Origin: a bacterium | GTDB lineage: Bacteria > Hinthialibacterota > Hinthialibacteria > Hinthialibacterales > Hinthialibacteraceae | Assembly: GCA_016125385.1 (NCBI GenBank) | Contig: WGLV01000025.1 | Location: 1-64,000, forward strand | Reading direction: 5' to 3' | DNA: 64,000 nucleotides | In this document: positions 9,586 through 18,318 of the stretch, one piece after another | How positions within the stretch are numbered: position 1 is the stretch's first letter | How the letters are laid out: the number at the start of each line of letters is the position of its first letter | Made by a program: the position numbers and the translations under genes | The notes under the pieces: generated by a model | Databases searched by the model: none | Told to the model about the DNA's origin: nothing | What the model saw: the letters and a program-made list of their open reading frames with translations, nothing else

Positions 9586-11349
9586 ATGCGGCGATTGTTG
9601 CTGATTGGATTGATGTTTTGCTGTTTCAACAGTTTTGATGGAATGGCGCAGGATCGATTCGCCGAGGCGTTCAGCCGCGCGGGTAACGCCGATGCCGAGG
9701 CGGATCGCCTCGGCGCGTTGCGCGCGATTCGGGATGACCGGGGGAACGATGAATCCATCCGCCGGTCCGCCGAACGCCTGATCGGCGCCATCGAAACATG
9801 GAATACCGCACAGCGGCTCGACTACTTCGGGCGCGATATCCGCGACGATCTCGATTTTGATTTCGGCCTCGCGCCGGATGATCCGCTCTATCCGCTTACC
9901 CGGCTTTACCGGGCGCGGATGTTGATCTGGGTGACGCTTGAAACCGGCAACATCTGGAACGACGCCGATCAACGGGCGGCGTTTCTCAACAAAGCCCGCG
10001 CCGAGCTGGAGACGTTCCACCGCGATTTCCCTGAAAACCGCATCGCCCGCATGATTCTGGGAGAACCGATTCCTCCGGAGCGTACGCTTACCGCGCCGCC
10101 AAACGCTCCGGCGTGGGCGGCCGCCCAGCGTGAAGGTCTCGAACGGCTGGCCGATATCATCGTCTGGTGGATCGAAAACCGCATGCAGGCGGACGGCCAG
10201 TATGGTGGAGGCTGGGGCGACGATTGCGAGATGTGGCGATGGTGGGCGCCGGTGCTGATCGGTTTTGACGACCCCGCCAAAGCCTGCGACACCGTCTATC
10301 ATCCCCGCGCGGTTCAGCCCGCGTTATTATTATGGCAGCGGAGCGGAGAGGAACGATTGACGCGGCTGTTTGGCGACTGGATGGATACCTGGGTCGACGC
10401 CACCGCTCGCGCCGAACGCGGAAAACCGGGGGGAATTATCCCCAGCGCGATTCACTGGCCTGACGGCGCCATCGGCGGGTTGGGCGAACACTGGTGGGAC
10501 CCGCGCAATCACAGCGAACCGACGCTCTACCAGTGGCCCAGCGCAATGACCATGATGACCAACACGCTCCTGCTGGCCTGGTATAAAACTGAGAACGGCC
10601 GGTATCTTCAGCCCATCCGGAGCATGGCGCGCATCCGGCTCGACGCGCTGCGTGATCCGGAATCGATGGATCGCGCTGAACCGGGTACGGCGGAGTGGTG
10701 CGCGGGGCGCATGCCGATCGCGGACGCCGCCGCCAAGTACCGCCTGTTGACCGGGAGCGATGAGTTTGATGAATTGCTCGAACGCGAGCGCGATCCATAC
10801 ATGCCCTTTCTGTTGCATGGCGATCGTGAACCATTAACGCGCGGGCTTCAACGCAACGCCCGCGCCTTGCGGGTCAATTTCGCGGGCTACACCAGCGAGG
10901 TGCGATATACCGACCGCGTGTTGCGCTTTCCGGGCTTGTTGAAAACTCGTGAAATGAACGGTGGAAACGCGCCCGATATCGATGAACCCGATCCAGCCCT
11001 GCTGTATTCGACGGTGACGGGAGACCCGGGCGGCGTTGGGTACTTTCCGCTTAACCGGGTTCGCTGGCTGACCCCGCCTCGCGATTTCGCGGCGCTGGTC
11101 ATCGAAACGGGCGACGATCGTTTTGCGGCTGAAGTCTATCATTTTGGAGAATCGCCCCGTGAGTTGAGCATGGAAATCTATCTGCTCAAACCGGGCGGCT
11201 ATCGTATTGAACTGCTCAACGATTCGGGTTTGGTGATACAGAACGCGATGATGACGGCGTCGGCTTCAACCGCGCGAACCTCCATGACGATACCGCCTCA
11301 ACAGTGTTGCACAATTCAAATCAAACCCGATACAGGGAGTCTGGAATGA
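9586..11349 (+). CDS. Secreted protein with helical-toroid-like region, unknown
   Basis: The 587-aa exported protein (signal MRRLLLIGLMFCCFNSF, cleaved near GMAQ) belongs to no family I can name. The middle has repeated aromatic helix pairs of the kind seen in alpha/alpha-toroid carbohydrate enzymes (IIVWWIENRMQADGQYGGGWGDDCEMWRWWAP, IHWPDGAIGGLGEHWWDPRN). The C-terminal ~150 residues look beta-rich. GGGGGAG is 8 nt before the ATG. Its last four bases overlap the start of the phosphotriesterase-like gene (ATGA), so the two are co-translated and probably act together. A lyase or glycosidase role is only a guess. Confidence 0.7.
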   Translation: MRRLLLIGLMFCCFNSFDGMAQDRFAEAFSRAGNADAEADRLGALRAIRDDRGNDESIRRSAERLIGAIETWNTAQRLDYFGRDIRDDLDFDFGLAPDDPLYPLTRLYRARMLIWVTLETGNIWNDADQRAAFLNKARAELETFHRDFPENRIARMILGEPIPPERTLTAPPNAPAWAAAQREGLERLADIIVWWIENRMQADGQYGGGWGDDCEMWRWWAPVLIGFDDPAKACDTVYHPRAVQPALLLWQRSGEERLTRLFGDWMDTWVDATARAERGKPGGIIPSAIHWPDGAIGGLGEHWWDPRNHSEPTLYQWPSAMTMMTNTLLLAWYKTENGRYLQPIRSMARIRLDALRDPESMDRAEPGTAEWCAGRMPIADAAAKYRLLTGSDEFDELLERERDPYMPFLLHGDREPLTRGLQRNARALRVNFAGYTSEVRYTDRVLRFPGLLKTREMNGGNAPDIDEPDPALLYSTVTGDPGGVGYFPLNRVRWLTPPRDFAALVIETGDDRFAAEVYHFGESPRELSMEIYLLKPGGYRIELLNDSGLVIQNAMMTASASTARTSMTIPPQQCCTIQIKPDTGSLE

Positions 11350-12401
11350 CGAATCAAACATGGTTTCACCGCGCGGCGTCGCGCCGCGAATTCATCTTCG
11401 CCGGCGCGGGAGCGATGTGTGCGCTGGGGCTCGCCGCGCGCGCGGATGAGCCGCTCGAACATCAGGGCCGCGTCATGACGGTGATGGGGCCCATTGAGCC
11501 GCGTTCGATGGACGTCACCCTTTCGCACGAACATGTGCTGGTCGACTTCATCGGCTGGAAGGAGACGGGCAAGCATCGTTATGATGAAGACGACGCGTTC
11601 CGCGTGATCCTTCCTCATCTGAGAAAACTGCGCCGTCTTGGCTGCAAGACGCTGGTTGAATGTACGCCCAACTACATTGGCCGCGATCCCGCCCTGTTGC
11701 TTCGTCTTGCGCGTGAAAGCGATCTTCACCTGCTGACCAACACGGGGATCTACGGCGCCGCGAATGAAAAATTCGTTCCCGATTCCGCGCGCGAGGCCTC
11801 CGCCGATCAACTCGCCGATGAGTGGGTGAAGGAATGGCGCGAGGGGATCGGCGATACCGGCGTCCGCCCCGGCTTCATCAAAACCGGCGTTAATAACGGT
11901 CCGTTGAGCGAACTCGATCGCAAACTGTTCCGCGCCGCCTGCCGAACCCACAAACGGACGGGGTTGACCATTGCCTGTCACACCGGCGGTGGCGGCGCGA
12001 TCAATGACGAGCTGGATATTCTCGAAGATGAAGGGCTGGCCGGCGAAGCGCTGATCTGGGTTCACGCACAGAACGAGCGCGATTTTCAGCTGCACGCGCG
12101 CGCCGCGCGGTTGGGCGTCTGGGTTTCGTTTGACGGCGTATCAACGAAAAACCGCTTCGACTACGTCACCCGTCTCAAGGCGATGAAAGATCGCGGCCTA
12201 TTGCATCGCGTGTTGATTTCGCATGACGCGGGCTGGTACAGCCCCGGTGAACCGGAGGGTGGCGATTTCAGGCCGTATGACGCCGTCTTTACCGCGCTGA
12301 TTCCCGAGTTACGCCAGTCGGGATTCGATCGGGATGAACTGCATCGCCTGGTGACGAAAAATCCGCAAACCGCCTTCACCATCCAGACGCGTCTCGCGTA
12401 A
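11346..12401 (+). CDS. Tat-exported phosphotriesterase-family hydrolase
   Basis: The 351-aa protein has a Tat signal (ASRREFIFAGAGAMCALGL) and an amidohydrolase-superfamily TIM barrel. All metal ligands expected for the phosphotriesterase/lactonase family are visible: H61-x-H63 (SHEHV), the lysine that is carbamylated in relatives, K179 (GFIKTGVNN), H212 (CHTGGGG), H240 (VHAQNE) and D294 (SHDAGW). Relatives hydrolyse lactones or phosphotriesters, and a sugar-lactone substrate would suit the neighbourhood. The start codon overlaps the upstream stop (ATGA). A strong bidirectional terminator follows. Confidence 0.88.
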   Translation: MTNQTWFHRAASRREFIFAGAGAMCALGLAARADEPLEHQGRVMTVMGPIEPRSMDVTLSHEHVLVDFIGWKETGKHRYDEDDAFRVILPHLRKLRRLGCKTLVECTPNYIGRDPALLLRLARESDLHLLTNTGIYGAANEKFVPDSAREASADQLADEWVKEWREGIGDTGVRPGFIKTGVNNGPLSELDRKLFRAACRTHKRTGLTIACHTGGGGAINDELDILEDEGLAGEALIWVHAQNERDFQLHARAARLGVWVSFDGVSTKNRFDYVTRLKAMKDRGLLHRVLISHDAGWYSPGEPEGGDFRPYDAVFTALIPELRQSGFDRDELHRLVTKNPQTAFTIQTRLA

Positions 12402-12417
12402 TTCCATTCGAAACAAG

Positions 12418-12455
12418 AAAACGGCGCGTGGTTCGAAATGAACCGCGCGCCGTTT
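12418..12455. terminator. Bidirectional terminator
   Basis: A 16-bp stem with one G-U pair (12418-12434 with 12440-12455, core GGCGCG) closes a GAAAT loop. T-rich tracts lie on both sides. It separates the phosphotriesterase-like gene (plus) from the phosphatase-like gene (minus). Confidence 0.85.
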
Positions 12456-12500
12456 GTGTTTTACTCACTATCGAATCCGTACAGAAACCCAGTTCGGAAA

Positions 12501-13427
12501 TTACTCGAACGCCGCCATCACGGGCCGGGCGATCCAGCAATCCGGCTGTTTCAGTCCGAGAACATAAGCGATCGTCGAAGCGGTGTCGAAGGTATCGACC
12601 GGGACGGCAATCTCCTTGTGCTTCACGCCGGACCCGGCGGCGATCCAGGGGATCTCGATTTCAGGCATGGTGGCGCCGCCGTGCCCTTTGCCGACGCCGC
12701 CGTGATCGGCGGTGACGAGCAGGAAGGTGCTGTCAGCGATGCCCGCGTCTTGAATCGCTTTCACTACATCGGCGATGTACCGGTCGGCTTCTTCGACGGC
12801 CTGGTAATATTCCGGCGTTCCGTGACCGAATTCATGTCCCGCGTGATCGACGTGATCGAGGTGGATGAAGGTCAATAGAGGCTTTTTCGTTTTGATGATC
12901 TCAACCGCTTTGTTCGTCGTGTCGGCGGGGCCGTCGCCGTCGATCTTAACGTCGACCATGTCTCTTTCGAACAGTCGGCCGAAGTCATCCCAGTCATAGA
13001 TCGCGGCGGTGAATGCGCCGGGCCGCTGTTGGCGGATCACGCTGAAAATGGTCGGGAAGATGCCGCCCGGGCCTTTGACGGTGGGTTCGATCTCATACTT
13101 GCCGGGCTGCCAGTCGTTGGAGGTGACGCCGTGTTGTTCGGGGCCGGCGCCCATGATCATCGACGCCCAGTTCGAGCTGCTGCTGGTGGGCATGACGGCG
13201 CGTGCGTGCAGGGTGAAGGCGCCTTCTTTCATCAACCGGTCCATCGCGGGCGTATCCGCTTTGCGGACGCCGTCGGGGCTCATGCCGTCGCATCCAACCA
13301 CCACCACGTGTTGCGCGAGGGCTTCGCCCGCGCTGGCGTTCGCCGCATAAATCAGCGTTGTGGTTAAACAGAGAACGAACGTGACGAATAATGCCAATGA
13401 GAGATTGAATGAATGACTTTTGTTCAT
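12501..13427 (-). CDS. Exported alkaline-phosphatase/phosphodiesterase superfamily protein
   Basis: The 308-aa product is a type I phosphodiesterase / nucleotide pyrophosphatase-like member of the alkaline phosphatase superfamily. It has a signal peptide (LALFVTFVLCLTTTLIYA) and the superfamily metal motifs: VVGCDGMSPDG at the first strand, a TSSSSNWASM nucleophile region, HLDHVDHAGHEFG, and TADHGG. The nucleophile is probably the Thr/Ser in MPTSSSSNW. Likely periplasmic; the phosphoester or related substrate is unknown. AAGGAG supports the start at 13427. It lies downstream of and in line with a sugar-isomerase-like gene, 68 nt apart. Confidence 0.86.
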   Translation of the reverse strand: MNKSHSFNLSLALFVTFVLCLTTTLIYAANASAGEALAQHVVVVGCDGMSPDGVRKADTPAMDRLMKEGAFTLHARAVMPTSSSSNWASMIMGAGPEQHGVTSNDWQPGKYEIEPTVKGPGGIFPTIFSVIRQQRPGAFTAAIYDWDDFGRLFERDMVDVKIDGDGPADTTNKAVEIIKTKKPLLTFIHLDHVDHAGHEFGHGTPEYYQAVEEADRYIADVVKAIQDAGIADSTFLLVTADHGGVGKGHGGATMPEIEIPWIAAGSGVKHKEIAVPVDTFDTASTIAYVLGLKQPDCWIARPVMAAFE

Positions 13428-13495
13428 GCCTGGCTCCTTGATTGGATCAATGTGCATCCGGTTAAAGCCAACTTGAGTTAGAATCGTATGAGCGT

Positions 13496-14305
13496 TCAGG
13501 CCCATCTCTGGCGAATTCGCCGCGCTCCCCACAGGCAGATGTCCCACAGCGAGGCGACGGGTTGATCGGTATAGGGCAGGGTATGCATATATCGCGGCGG
13601 GCCGTATTCAGGCGTGAAGGTAAGACGGGGTGCGTTCGCGGCGATGCGCGCGTTGCGAATCGCGTCCCACCACTGCTCGTGGCTCATGACGTGGCTTTGA
13701 TGCTCGGGCGCGCGCGGATCGGGAACCTGGGGTCCTTCTTCATACCCCACCCGGCCATGAATGTGAATCGCGCGGCGGCAGGCCAGTTCAACCATTTCCG
13801 TCACGTCGCCGAGCATCGACTCGCACACGCAGCACCAGTGGCTGAAATCGGCGCAGATTGATAGCGATTCAAACTGGTTCAGATACGCCGCCGCAGTCCA
13901 CGGCGCGTACAGCAGCCGCCCGCGATGCGTCTCATGCGCCACCGCGGCGCCGCCGCCCGCTTCGATGCGAAGCGCTTCGTGAAAGAACTCTTTTCCCTCG
14001 GCGAAAGTCATCTTGTCGCGCCCGCCGTGCGCGTTTATCAAGACAGGTTGATAGGGCAGAATCTCCTGGTATTGCCGGTGAAACGTGATGGCGTCTTCGG
14101 CGAAGATCTGGCCAACGAAGGTCAGGTTATATTTCGTGCAAAGATCGATCCATTGGGCGGGCTCCATGTCAGGCGCGCCCGTTTCAACTCCGTCATAACC
14201 CGCCTCGTGGATGAGGCGCAGCTTGTCTTCAAGGCTCTCGCCTTCGGTCATGCCCCACAGGGCTTTACAGACGATCAGTGAAATCGTGCCGGGGGAACCG
14301 GACAT
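13496..14305 (-). CDS. Sugar phosphate isomerase/epimerase-like TIM barrel
   Basis: The 269-aa cytoplasmic protein is of the xylose-isomerase-like TIM-barrel family. Typical strands are KLRLIHEAGYDGVETG near the N-terminus, PVLINAHGG, AVAHETHRGR (metal-binding His/Glu region), ICADFSHWCCV and IHIHGRVGYEEGP. Members isomerise or epimerise sugars, inositols or keto-sugars; the substrate is not evident. The start at 14305 has GGAGG upstream, and the frame is open further to 14371. It probably forms a transcription unit with the downstream phosphatase-like gene, and fits a carbohydrate catabolic context with the enolase-superfamily gene nearby. Confidence 0.84.
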   Translation of the reverse strand: MSGSPGTISLIVCKALWGMTEGESLEDKLRLIHEAGYDGVETGAPDMEPAQWIDLCTKYNLTFVGQIFAEDAITFHRQYQEILPYQPVLINAHGGRDKMTFAEGKEFFHEALRIEAGGGAAVAHETHRGRLLYAPWTAAAYLNQFESLSICADFSHWCCVCESMLGDVTEMVELACRRAIHIHGRVGYEEGPQVPDPRAPEHQSHVMSHEQWWDAIRNARIAANAPRLTFTPEYGPPRYMHTLPYTDQPVASLWDICLWGARRIRQRWA

Positions 14306-14452
14306 AGCGCCTCCATGCGAATCGTTTTTTTGAGCGGGCCAGTGGAGTGGGTGACGCAGGTGAGGATTCATCGGCCGGGATCGTCAGTCTCGAATGGATG
14401 TATAGTATCGTATCAGCCCGTGACGGGACAGGACCAGAAACGGGAGGTTCAG

Positions 14453-14722
14453 ATGGATATTCAGATTCAGAAACAGGGGAACGATGTATTTCGGGTGACG
14501 GTGAAAGGCCGCGCGGTCAGCGCGCACACGGTTGAAGTTTCAGATAGCTATTTCAATCAACTGACCGGTGGCGAAGTCACGAAAGAAGAGCTGCTGCGCG
14601 CGTCGTTTGAATTTCTGCTCGAACGAGAGCCCAATACCAGTATTCTGTCGCGATTTGACTTGCCCGTGATTCAACGCTATTTCTCTGAGTACGAACAAAC
14701 CATGCGCGAACGTTTCGCTTGA
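14453..14722 (+). CDS. Small conserved protein, unknown function
   Basis: The 89-aa protein starts MDIQIQKQGNDVFRVTVKG with GGGAGG just upstream. It has no signal peptide. The N-terminal half reads as beta-strands and the C-terminal half as helix (KEELLRASFEFLLEREPNTSIL, PVIQRYFSEYEQTM). I believe similar short proteins ending in this FEFLLEREPNTSIL...YFxEYE pattern are widespread, but I cannot name a function. It is divergent from the isomerase-like gene and sits 76 nt before the enolase-superfamily gene. Confidence 0.78.
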   Translation: MDIQIQKQGNDVFRVTVKGRAVSAHTVEVSDSYFNQLTGGEVTKEELLRASFEFLLEREPNTSILSRFDLPVIQRYFSEYEQTMRERFA

Positions 14723-14798
14723 CTTCAACCTGCTCGCCGTTGTTTCATGCGGCGAGAATCAATCAATAACGTCCGATGGAATCAGGGAGGACGCCTTC

Positions 14799-16043
14799 AT
14801 GCAAAACCGCCGCACGTTTATTCAAACCGCCGCCGCCGCCGGGCTTGCCTCCACAGTAACCGCGTCTCCTGCAGGCGCCGCCGCGCGATACGACCAGCTG
14901 GGGCGCTCTCCTCACTATCATCTTCCTCCGGTGTTAAAAAGCAAAACCGGGCTCAAGATCGTCAAGATCGAGACGTTCACCCAGGGGGCGACGCTCTCTT
15001 TCGTCCGCATTACGGCGGATGACGGCTCGGAGGGCTGGGGCCAGCTTTCAACCTATGACGCCGATCTTGCGGCGGCGGTGCTTCACCGCAAGCTCGCCGG
15101 CGTTTTTTTGAATGAAGACCCCGCCGATCTGGATGCGCTGGTCGATCGCGCCATCGAAGCCAATTACAAATATCCCTGGTCGTTTGTGTGCCGCGCTCTT
15201 TCCGGGCTCGATACCGCCGTGTGGGACTGGCTCGGCAAGCGGGAAGGCAAGTCGGTTTGCGAGCTGCTGGGCGGAAAACCGCGCCCGTTTCCGGTGTATG
15301 GCTCCAGTATGAGCCGCGAAATCAAGCCCGCCGATGAAGCCGCGCGGCTCAAGCGCCTGATGGATGAGAAGGGCTACGCCGCCTTCAAGGTAAGGGTCGG
15401 GTCGGTCGCGGGCCATGACAGGGATCAGTGGCCGGGCCGAACGGAAGAACTGATTCCCGCCGTTCGCAAAGCGGTGGGAGACGGAGTCGACCTGCTCGCC
15501 GATGGCAACAGCTGTTACACGCCTCCCCGCGCCATCGAAGTAGGCCGCCTGATGGAAGACAACGGATACATTCACTTTGAAGAGCCCTGCCCCTTCTGGG
15601 AACTGGAATGGACCGCCGAGACTGCCAAAGCATTGACCGTGCCCGTCGCGGGCGGCGAGCAGGATAACGATCTTGCCCAGTGGCGGCGTATGATCGCCAT
15701 GAACGCGGTTGACATCGTTCAGCCGGATATTCTCTACGTGGGCGGCGTTACCCGCTCCTTGCGCGTCGCGGCGATGGCGCTCGAAAAAGACATGCCCTGC
15801 GTGCCTCATTCAGCCAACCTGGCGATGGTGACGCTGTTTTCATTGCACGTGATGGGCGCCATTCTCAACGCGGGGCCGCACGTCGAGTTCAGCATCGAAT
15901 CGACGCCCTGGACGGACGGGCTGTTTTCGCCCGCGCTGGAGGTTAAGGAAGGCAAAGTCATGATTCCCGCCGAACCCGGCTGGGGCGTGACGATCAATCC
16001 GGACTGGCTCGCTCAAGCCGAGCGTCAGGTCAGCGAGTTATAA
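14799..16043 (+). CDS. Exported mandelate racemase/muconate lactonizing-type enzyme
   Basis: The 414-aa enolase-superfamily enzyme has a Tat-like leader (NRRTFIQTAAAAGLAS). Metal ligands are visible at D235 (LLADGNS), E261 (FEEPCP) and E287 (AGGEQ). The base candidates are K197 in FKVRVG (the second position of the usual KxK is Arg199) and H337 (VPHSAN). The family abstracts an alpha-proton from carboxylates, typically racemising or dehydrating acid sugars. The leader suggests a periplasmic location, unusual for this family but common in Planctomycetes-like genomes. GGGAGGAC precedes the ATG. Confidence 0.88.
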   Translation: MQNRRTFIQTAAAAGLASTVTASPAGAAARYDQLGRSPHYHLPPVLKSKTGLKIVKIETFTQGATLSFVRITADDGSEGWGQLSTYDADLAAAVLHRKLAGVFLNEDPADLDALVDRAIEANYKYPWSFVCRALSGLDTAVWDWLGKREGKSVCELLGGKPRPFPVYGSSMSREIKPADEAARLKRLMDEKGYAAFKVRVGSVAGHDRDQWPGRTEELIPAVRKAVGDGVDLLADGNSCYTPPRAIEVGRLMEDNGYIHFEEPCPFWELEWTAETAKALTVPVAGGEQDNDLAQWRRMIAMNAVDIVQPDILYVGGVTRSLRVAAMALEKDMPCVPHSANLAMVTLFSLHVMGAILNAGPHVEFSIESTPWTDGLFSPALEVKEGKVMIPAEPGWGVTINPDWLAQAERQVSEL

Positions 16044-16090
16044 CCGGCGGCGTCATGGCGCCGCGCTTGTGATCGGAAAGGAATCGACTC

Positions 16091-16546
16091 ATGGCCAAAC
16101 CGGCATTAACACGCGAAAACTGGCCGCTGTTCAGGCAGCGCTTCGATCGAATCAACGCCGATTCGGTTCCCCAGTGGGGAACGCTGACACCCGCCCGCCT
16201 GATGAAACATCTCCAGGTCGCGATTGAATCGAGCCTGGGCCGGGTAAAAATCAAAGATCAGAGTACGTGGTTTTCACGCAACGTTATCAAGCCGTTGATC
16301 GTGAACGTCTTTACCAACTGGCCCAAGGGCGTCAAAGCGCCCGATATCCTGTTCCCCGATGCGGAAAACGATTTTGACGCCGAGCGCGGCAGGCTCTACG
16401 CGCTGGTGGATGAATATTTCGCCGAAGTCGATCGCGATCCGCTCCGGATCACCCATCACCCCTTCTTCGGGCCGATGACGATGCGGTATGGCCAGCGCCT
16501 GCACGGCCTGCATTTCAACCACCACCTTCGCCAATACGGCGTATAA
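16091..16546 (+). CDS. DUF1569 (DinB-like four-helix) protein
   Basis: The 151-aa product matches the DUF1569 pattern: WGTLTPARLMKHLQVAIESSLG, a central KAPDILFP segment, the ERGRLYALVDEYF helix, and the C-terminal HPFFGPMTMRYGQRLHGLHFNHHLRQYG. The conserved His residues (MKHLQ and HFNHHLRQ) are placed as in metal-binding DinB-type bundles. DUF1569 is uncharacterised; relatives include thiol-dependent enzymes. It is 47 nt downstream of the enolase-superfamily gene and likely co-transcribed. A hairpin with a T-rich tail follows. Confidence 0.85.
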   Translation: MAKPALTRENWPLFRQRFDRINADSVPQWGTLTPARLMKHLQVAIESSLGRVKIKDQSTWFSRNVIKPLIVNVFTNWPKGVKAPDILFPDAENDFDAERGRLYALVDEYFAEVDRDPLRITHHPFFGPMTMRYGQRLHGLHFNHHLRQYGV

Positions 16547-16594
16547 CCACGGTGTAAAACTTCTTTCTCCCCGGCTCTCAAAGCCGCTGACGTT

Positions 16595-16635
16595 CAGCCG
16601 GTTTAAGCGTGAACCGGCTGTTGTGAATCTTTTTG
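16595..16635 (+). terminator. Probable terminator after DUF1569 gene
   Basis: A 9-bp stem plus a G-U pair (16595-16604 with 16611-16620, CAGCCGGTT and complement) closes a 6-nt loop and is followed by a T-rich tract ending around 16634. Confidence 0.6.
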
Positions 16636-16847
16636 GAAAAGAGCATATGCTCTGTTGGGCCGGTTGGAATGACCGCCGGAATCGATGCTGTAACCCAATA
16701 AACGACAATATCGATTTTCTGTTACCGAATCGGATACAAACTGAATCGCCAGACCGAAGAATCCATCTCCCGCTCCGAATGCTAAACAACATGGAGCACA
16801 CGATCTAAGTCTATTTTATTCAAGTGGATGTTGATGAACCTGCCTGT

Positions 16848-16875
16848 AAAGCCGCCTGATGGGCGGTTTTTGTTT
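16848..16875 (+). terminator. Second terminator-like hairpin upstream of kinase gene
   Basis: AAAGCCGCC (16848-16856) pairs with GGCGGTTTT (16862-16870, one G-U) around a TGATG loop, then TTGTTT follows. It cannot belong to the DUF1569 gene unless the first hairpin is read through, so it may end an unseen transcript. Confidence 0.6.
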
Positions 16876-16987
16876 GAAAAACTGTGTTTTCTTGCGGCAT
16901 GATGGCCTGATACTTGCGCTTCCGAATGATAATTGCTGTCCAATTAATTTATTGATTCGCATGGATGTGTTGGATTGGAATGAGATC

Positions 16988-18247
16988 ATGATGAAATCAG
17001 GATGCATTCTGCTGATTTTCGCCGCCGTACATGGAAGCATGACTCTCTCGCCGGGACTGGTTGAAAGCCCGTGGTTGATGACCGCTTGGGCTCACTCGCT
17101 GGATAACGGGGTCATCATCGAATTATGGGATTCGCTGGCGGGCGGGGGGCTCGCTCAAGCCGCTCCGGATGCGTTGATCCAGAAAACCAGCCCGATTGAG
17201 TTGTCATGGAGTCTGACTGAAGTTGTATCGCTGGTCGTTTTGCCGTTGTTCTCACTGGTTGTGTTGATTGCCGTATTGATGACCACCATCGGGATCAGGC
17301 GAGACGCTGTCGCGAGTGGGGATGCGCCATCCTCCAACCGGCACGGCGTTTTACCAGGCGAAAATGAAAAACGGGATGGCGCGGGGGGAGTAACAGAGAT
17401 GGGATCAGAAGATGGAACCGGTGAACTGCAACGCCGAATGACCATGATCATGCGCCAGAATCAGAAACAGGAACTGATGTGCCGCCTGGTGTCGGGTATG
17501 GCGCATAACATCAACAATCTGCTGACCGGCGTGATCGGCAACATCAACCTGGCGGAATTAAAATGTTCGATCGAGACGGAAGAATATCTCAAACGGGCGC
17601 GCCTCTCGGCCGACCGCGCGGCTGAGATCGTCAACGGCCTGCTGACCTTCAGCCGGGAGAGTTCAGTCAAGTTTGAACGGATCAATCTGAACGACCTGGT
17701 GCTCGATACCTACCAGCTGCTGCGCGGCGTTTTCGAAAGCCGTATCAACCTGTGCGTCGAACCATCCCATTCTCCGCTTTTCGTCTACGCCGATCCTCGC
17801 TTGGTACAAACCGTGCTGATGAATGTCTGCGTGAACTCGCGCGACGCCATCCGCGCCGTGATGGACTCAGACGCTCCCGCCGCATTGCGTAAGAATGCTT
17901 CATGGTATGCGCTGATTCGTACCTCGATCGTATCAACCCGCAAATCGCTGGATGAATCCGTCCGGAAATACGCGTTGATCACTGTGAATGACAACGGAGT
18001 GGGAATGACGGACGCGCAAAAAGACCGGGTTTTCGATCCGTTTTTCACCACCAAGGACGACGTGGGCAAGGGCATGGGGCTTGCCGTCGCTTATGGCATC
18101 GTCCTTCAACACGAAGGGTGGATCGACTTCACCAGCCAGTTTGGCGAGGGCAGCACGTTCAATATTTATCTTCCACTGAATGAGAATGATGAAGTGAACT
18201 CGCGAGAATGGAGCCGGGACGAGTCTCCCATGCGGGACTCCGTGTGA
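16988..18247 (+). CDS. Orphan membrane-associated sensor histidine kinase
   Basis: The 419-aa kinase has an N-terminal hydrophobic stretch, a transmembrane segment near residues 80-100 (VVSLVVLPLFSLVVLIAVLMT), a polar linker, then the transmitter. The phospho-accepting His is H173 in SGMAHNINNLLTGVIGN. HATPase boxes follow: VLMNVCVNSRDAI (N), DNGVGM (G1), FDPFFTTK (F), GKGMGLAVAYGIV (G2). This MAHNINN-type H-box is typical of hybrid-style kinases, yet no receiver domain is fused and no response regulator is encoded nearby. The ribosome site is weak; MDVLDW at 16961 is an alternative start. Confidence 0.85.
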   Translation: MMKSGCILLIFAAVHGSMTLSPGLVESPWLMTAWAHSLDNGVIIELWDSLAGGGLAQAAPDALIQKTSPIELSWSLTEVVSLVVLPLFSLVVLIAVLMTTIGIRRDAVASGDAPSSNRHGVLPGENEKRDGAGGVTEMGSEDGTGELQRRMTMIMRQNQKQELMCRLVSGMAHNINNLLTGVIGNINLAELKCSIETEEYLKRARLSADRAAEIVNGLLTFSRESSVKFERINLNDLVLDTYQLLRGVFESRINLCVEPSHSPLFVYADPRLVQTVLMNVCVNSRDAIRAVMDSDAPAALRKNASWYALIRTSIVSTRKSLDESVRKYALITVNDNGVGMTDAQKDRVFDPFFTTKDDVGKGMGLAVAYGIVLQHEGWIDFTSQFGEGSTFNIYLPLNENDEVNSREWSRDESPMRDSV

Positions 18248-18318
18248 TTTCAGCCTCGCCGCATGGTACGATGAACTCCTGGATGGATTGATTCGATCGG
18301 GAAGGGAGAATCGTATTC

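Larger units (their letters stand above)
16547..16987. other. Gene-free stretch with hairpins and a palindrome
   Basis: I see no convincing gene in this 441-base interval. It holds a small hairpin (CGGCT 16572-16576 with AGCCG 16582-16586), a terminator-like hairpin at 16595-16620, and a perfect 14-bp palindrome at 16640-16653 (AGAGCATATGCTCT). A second terminator-like hairpin at 16848-16871 lies before the kinase gene. Two plus-strand terminators about 250 nt apart with no gene between them could bracket a small RNA. Confidence 0.5.
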
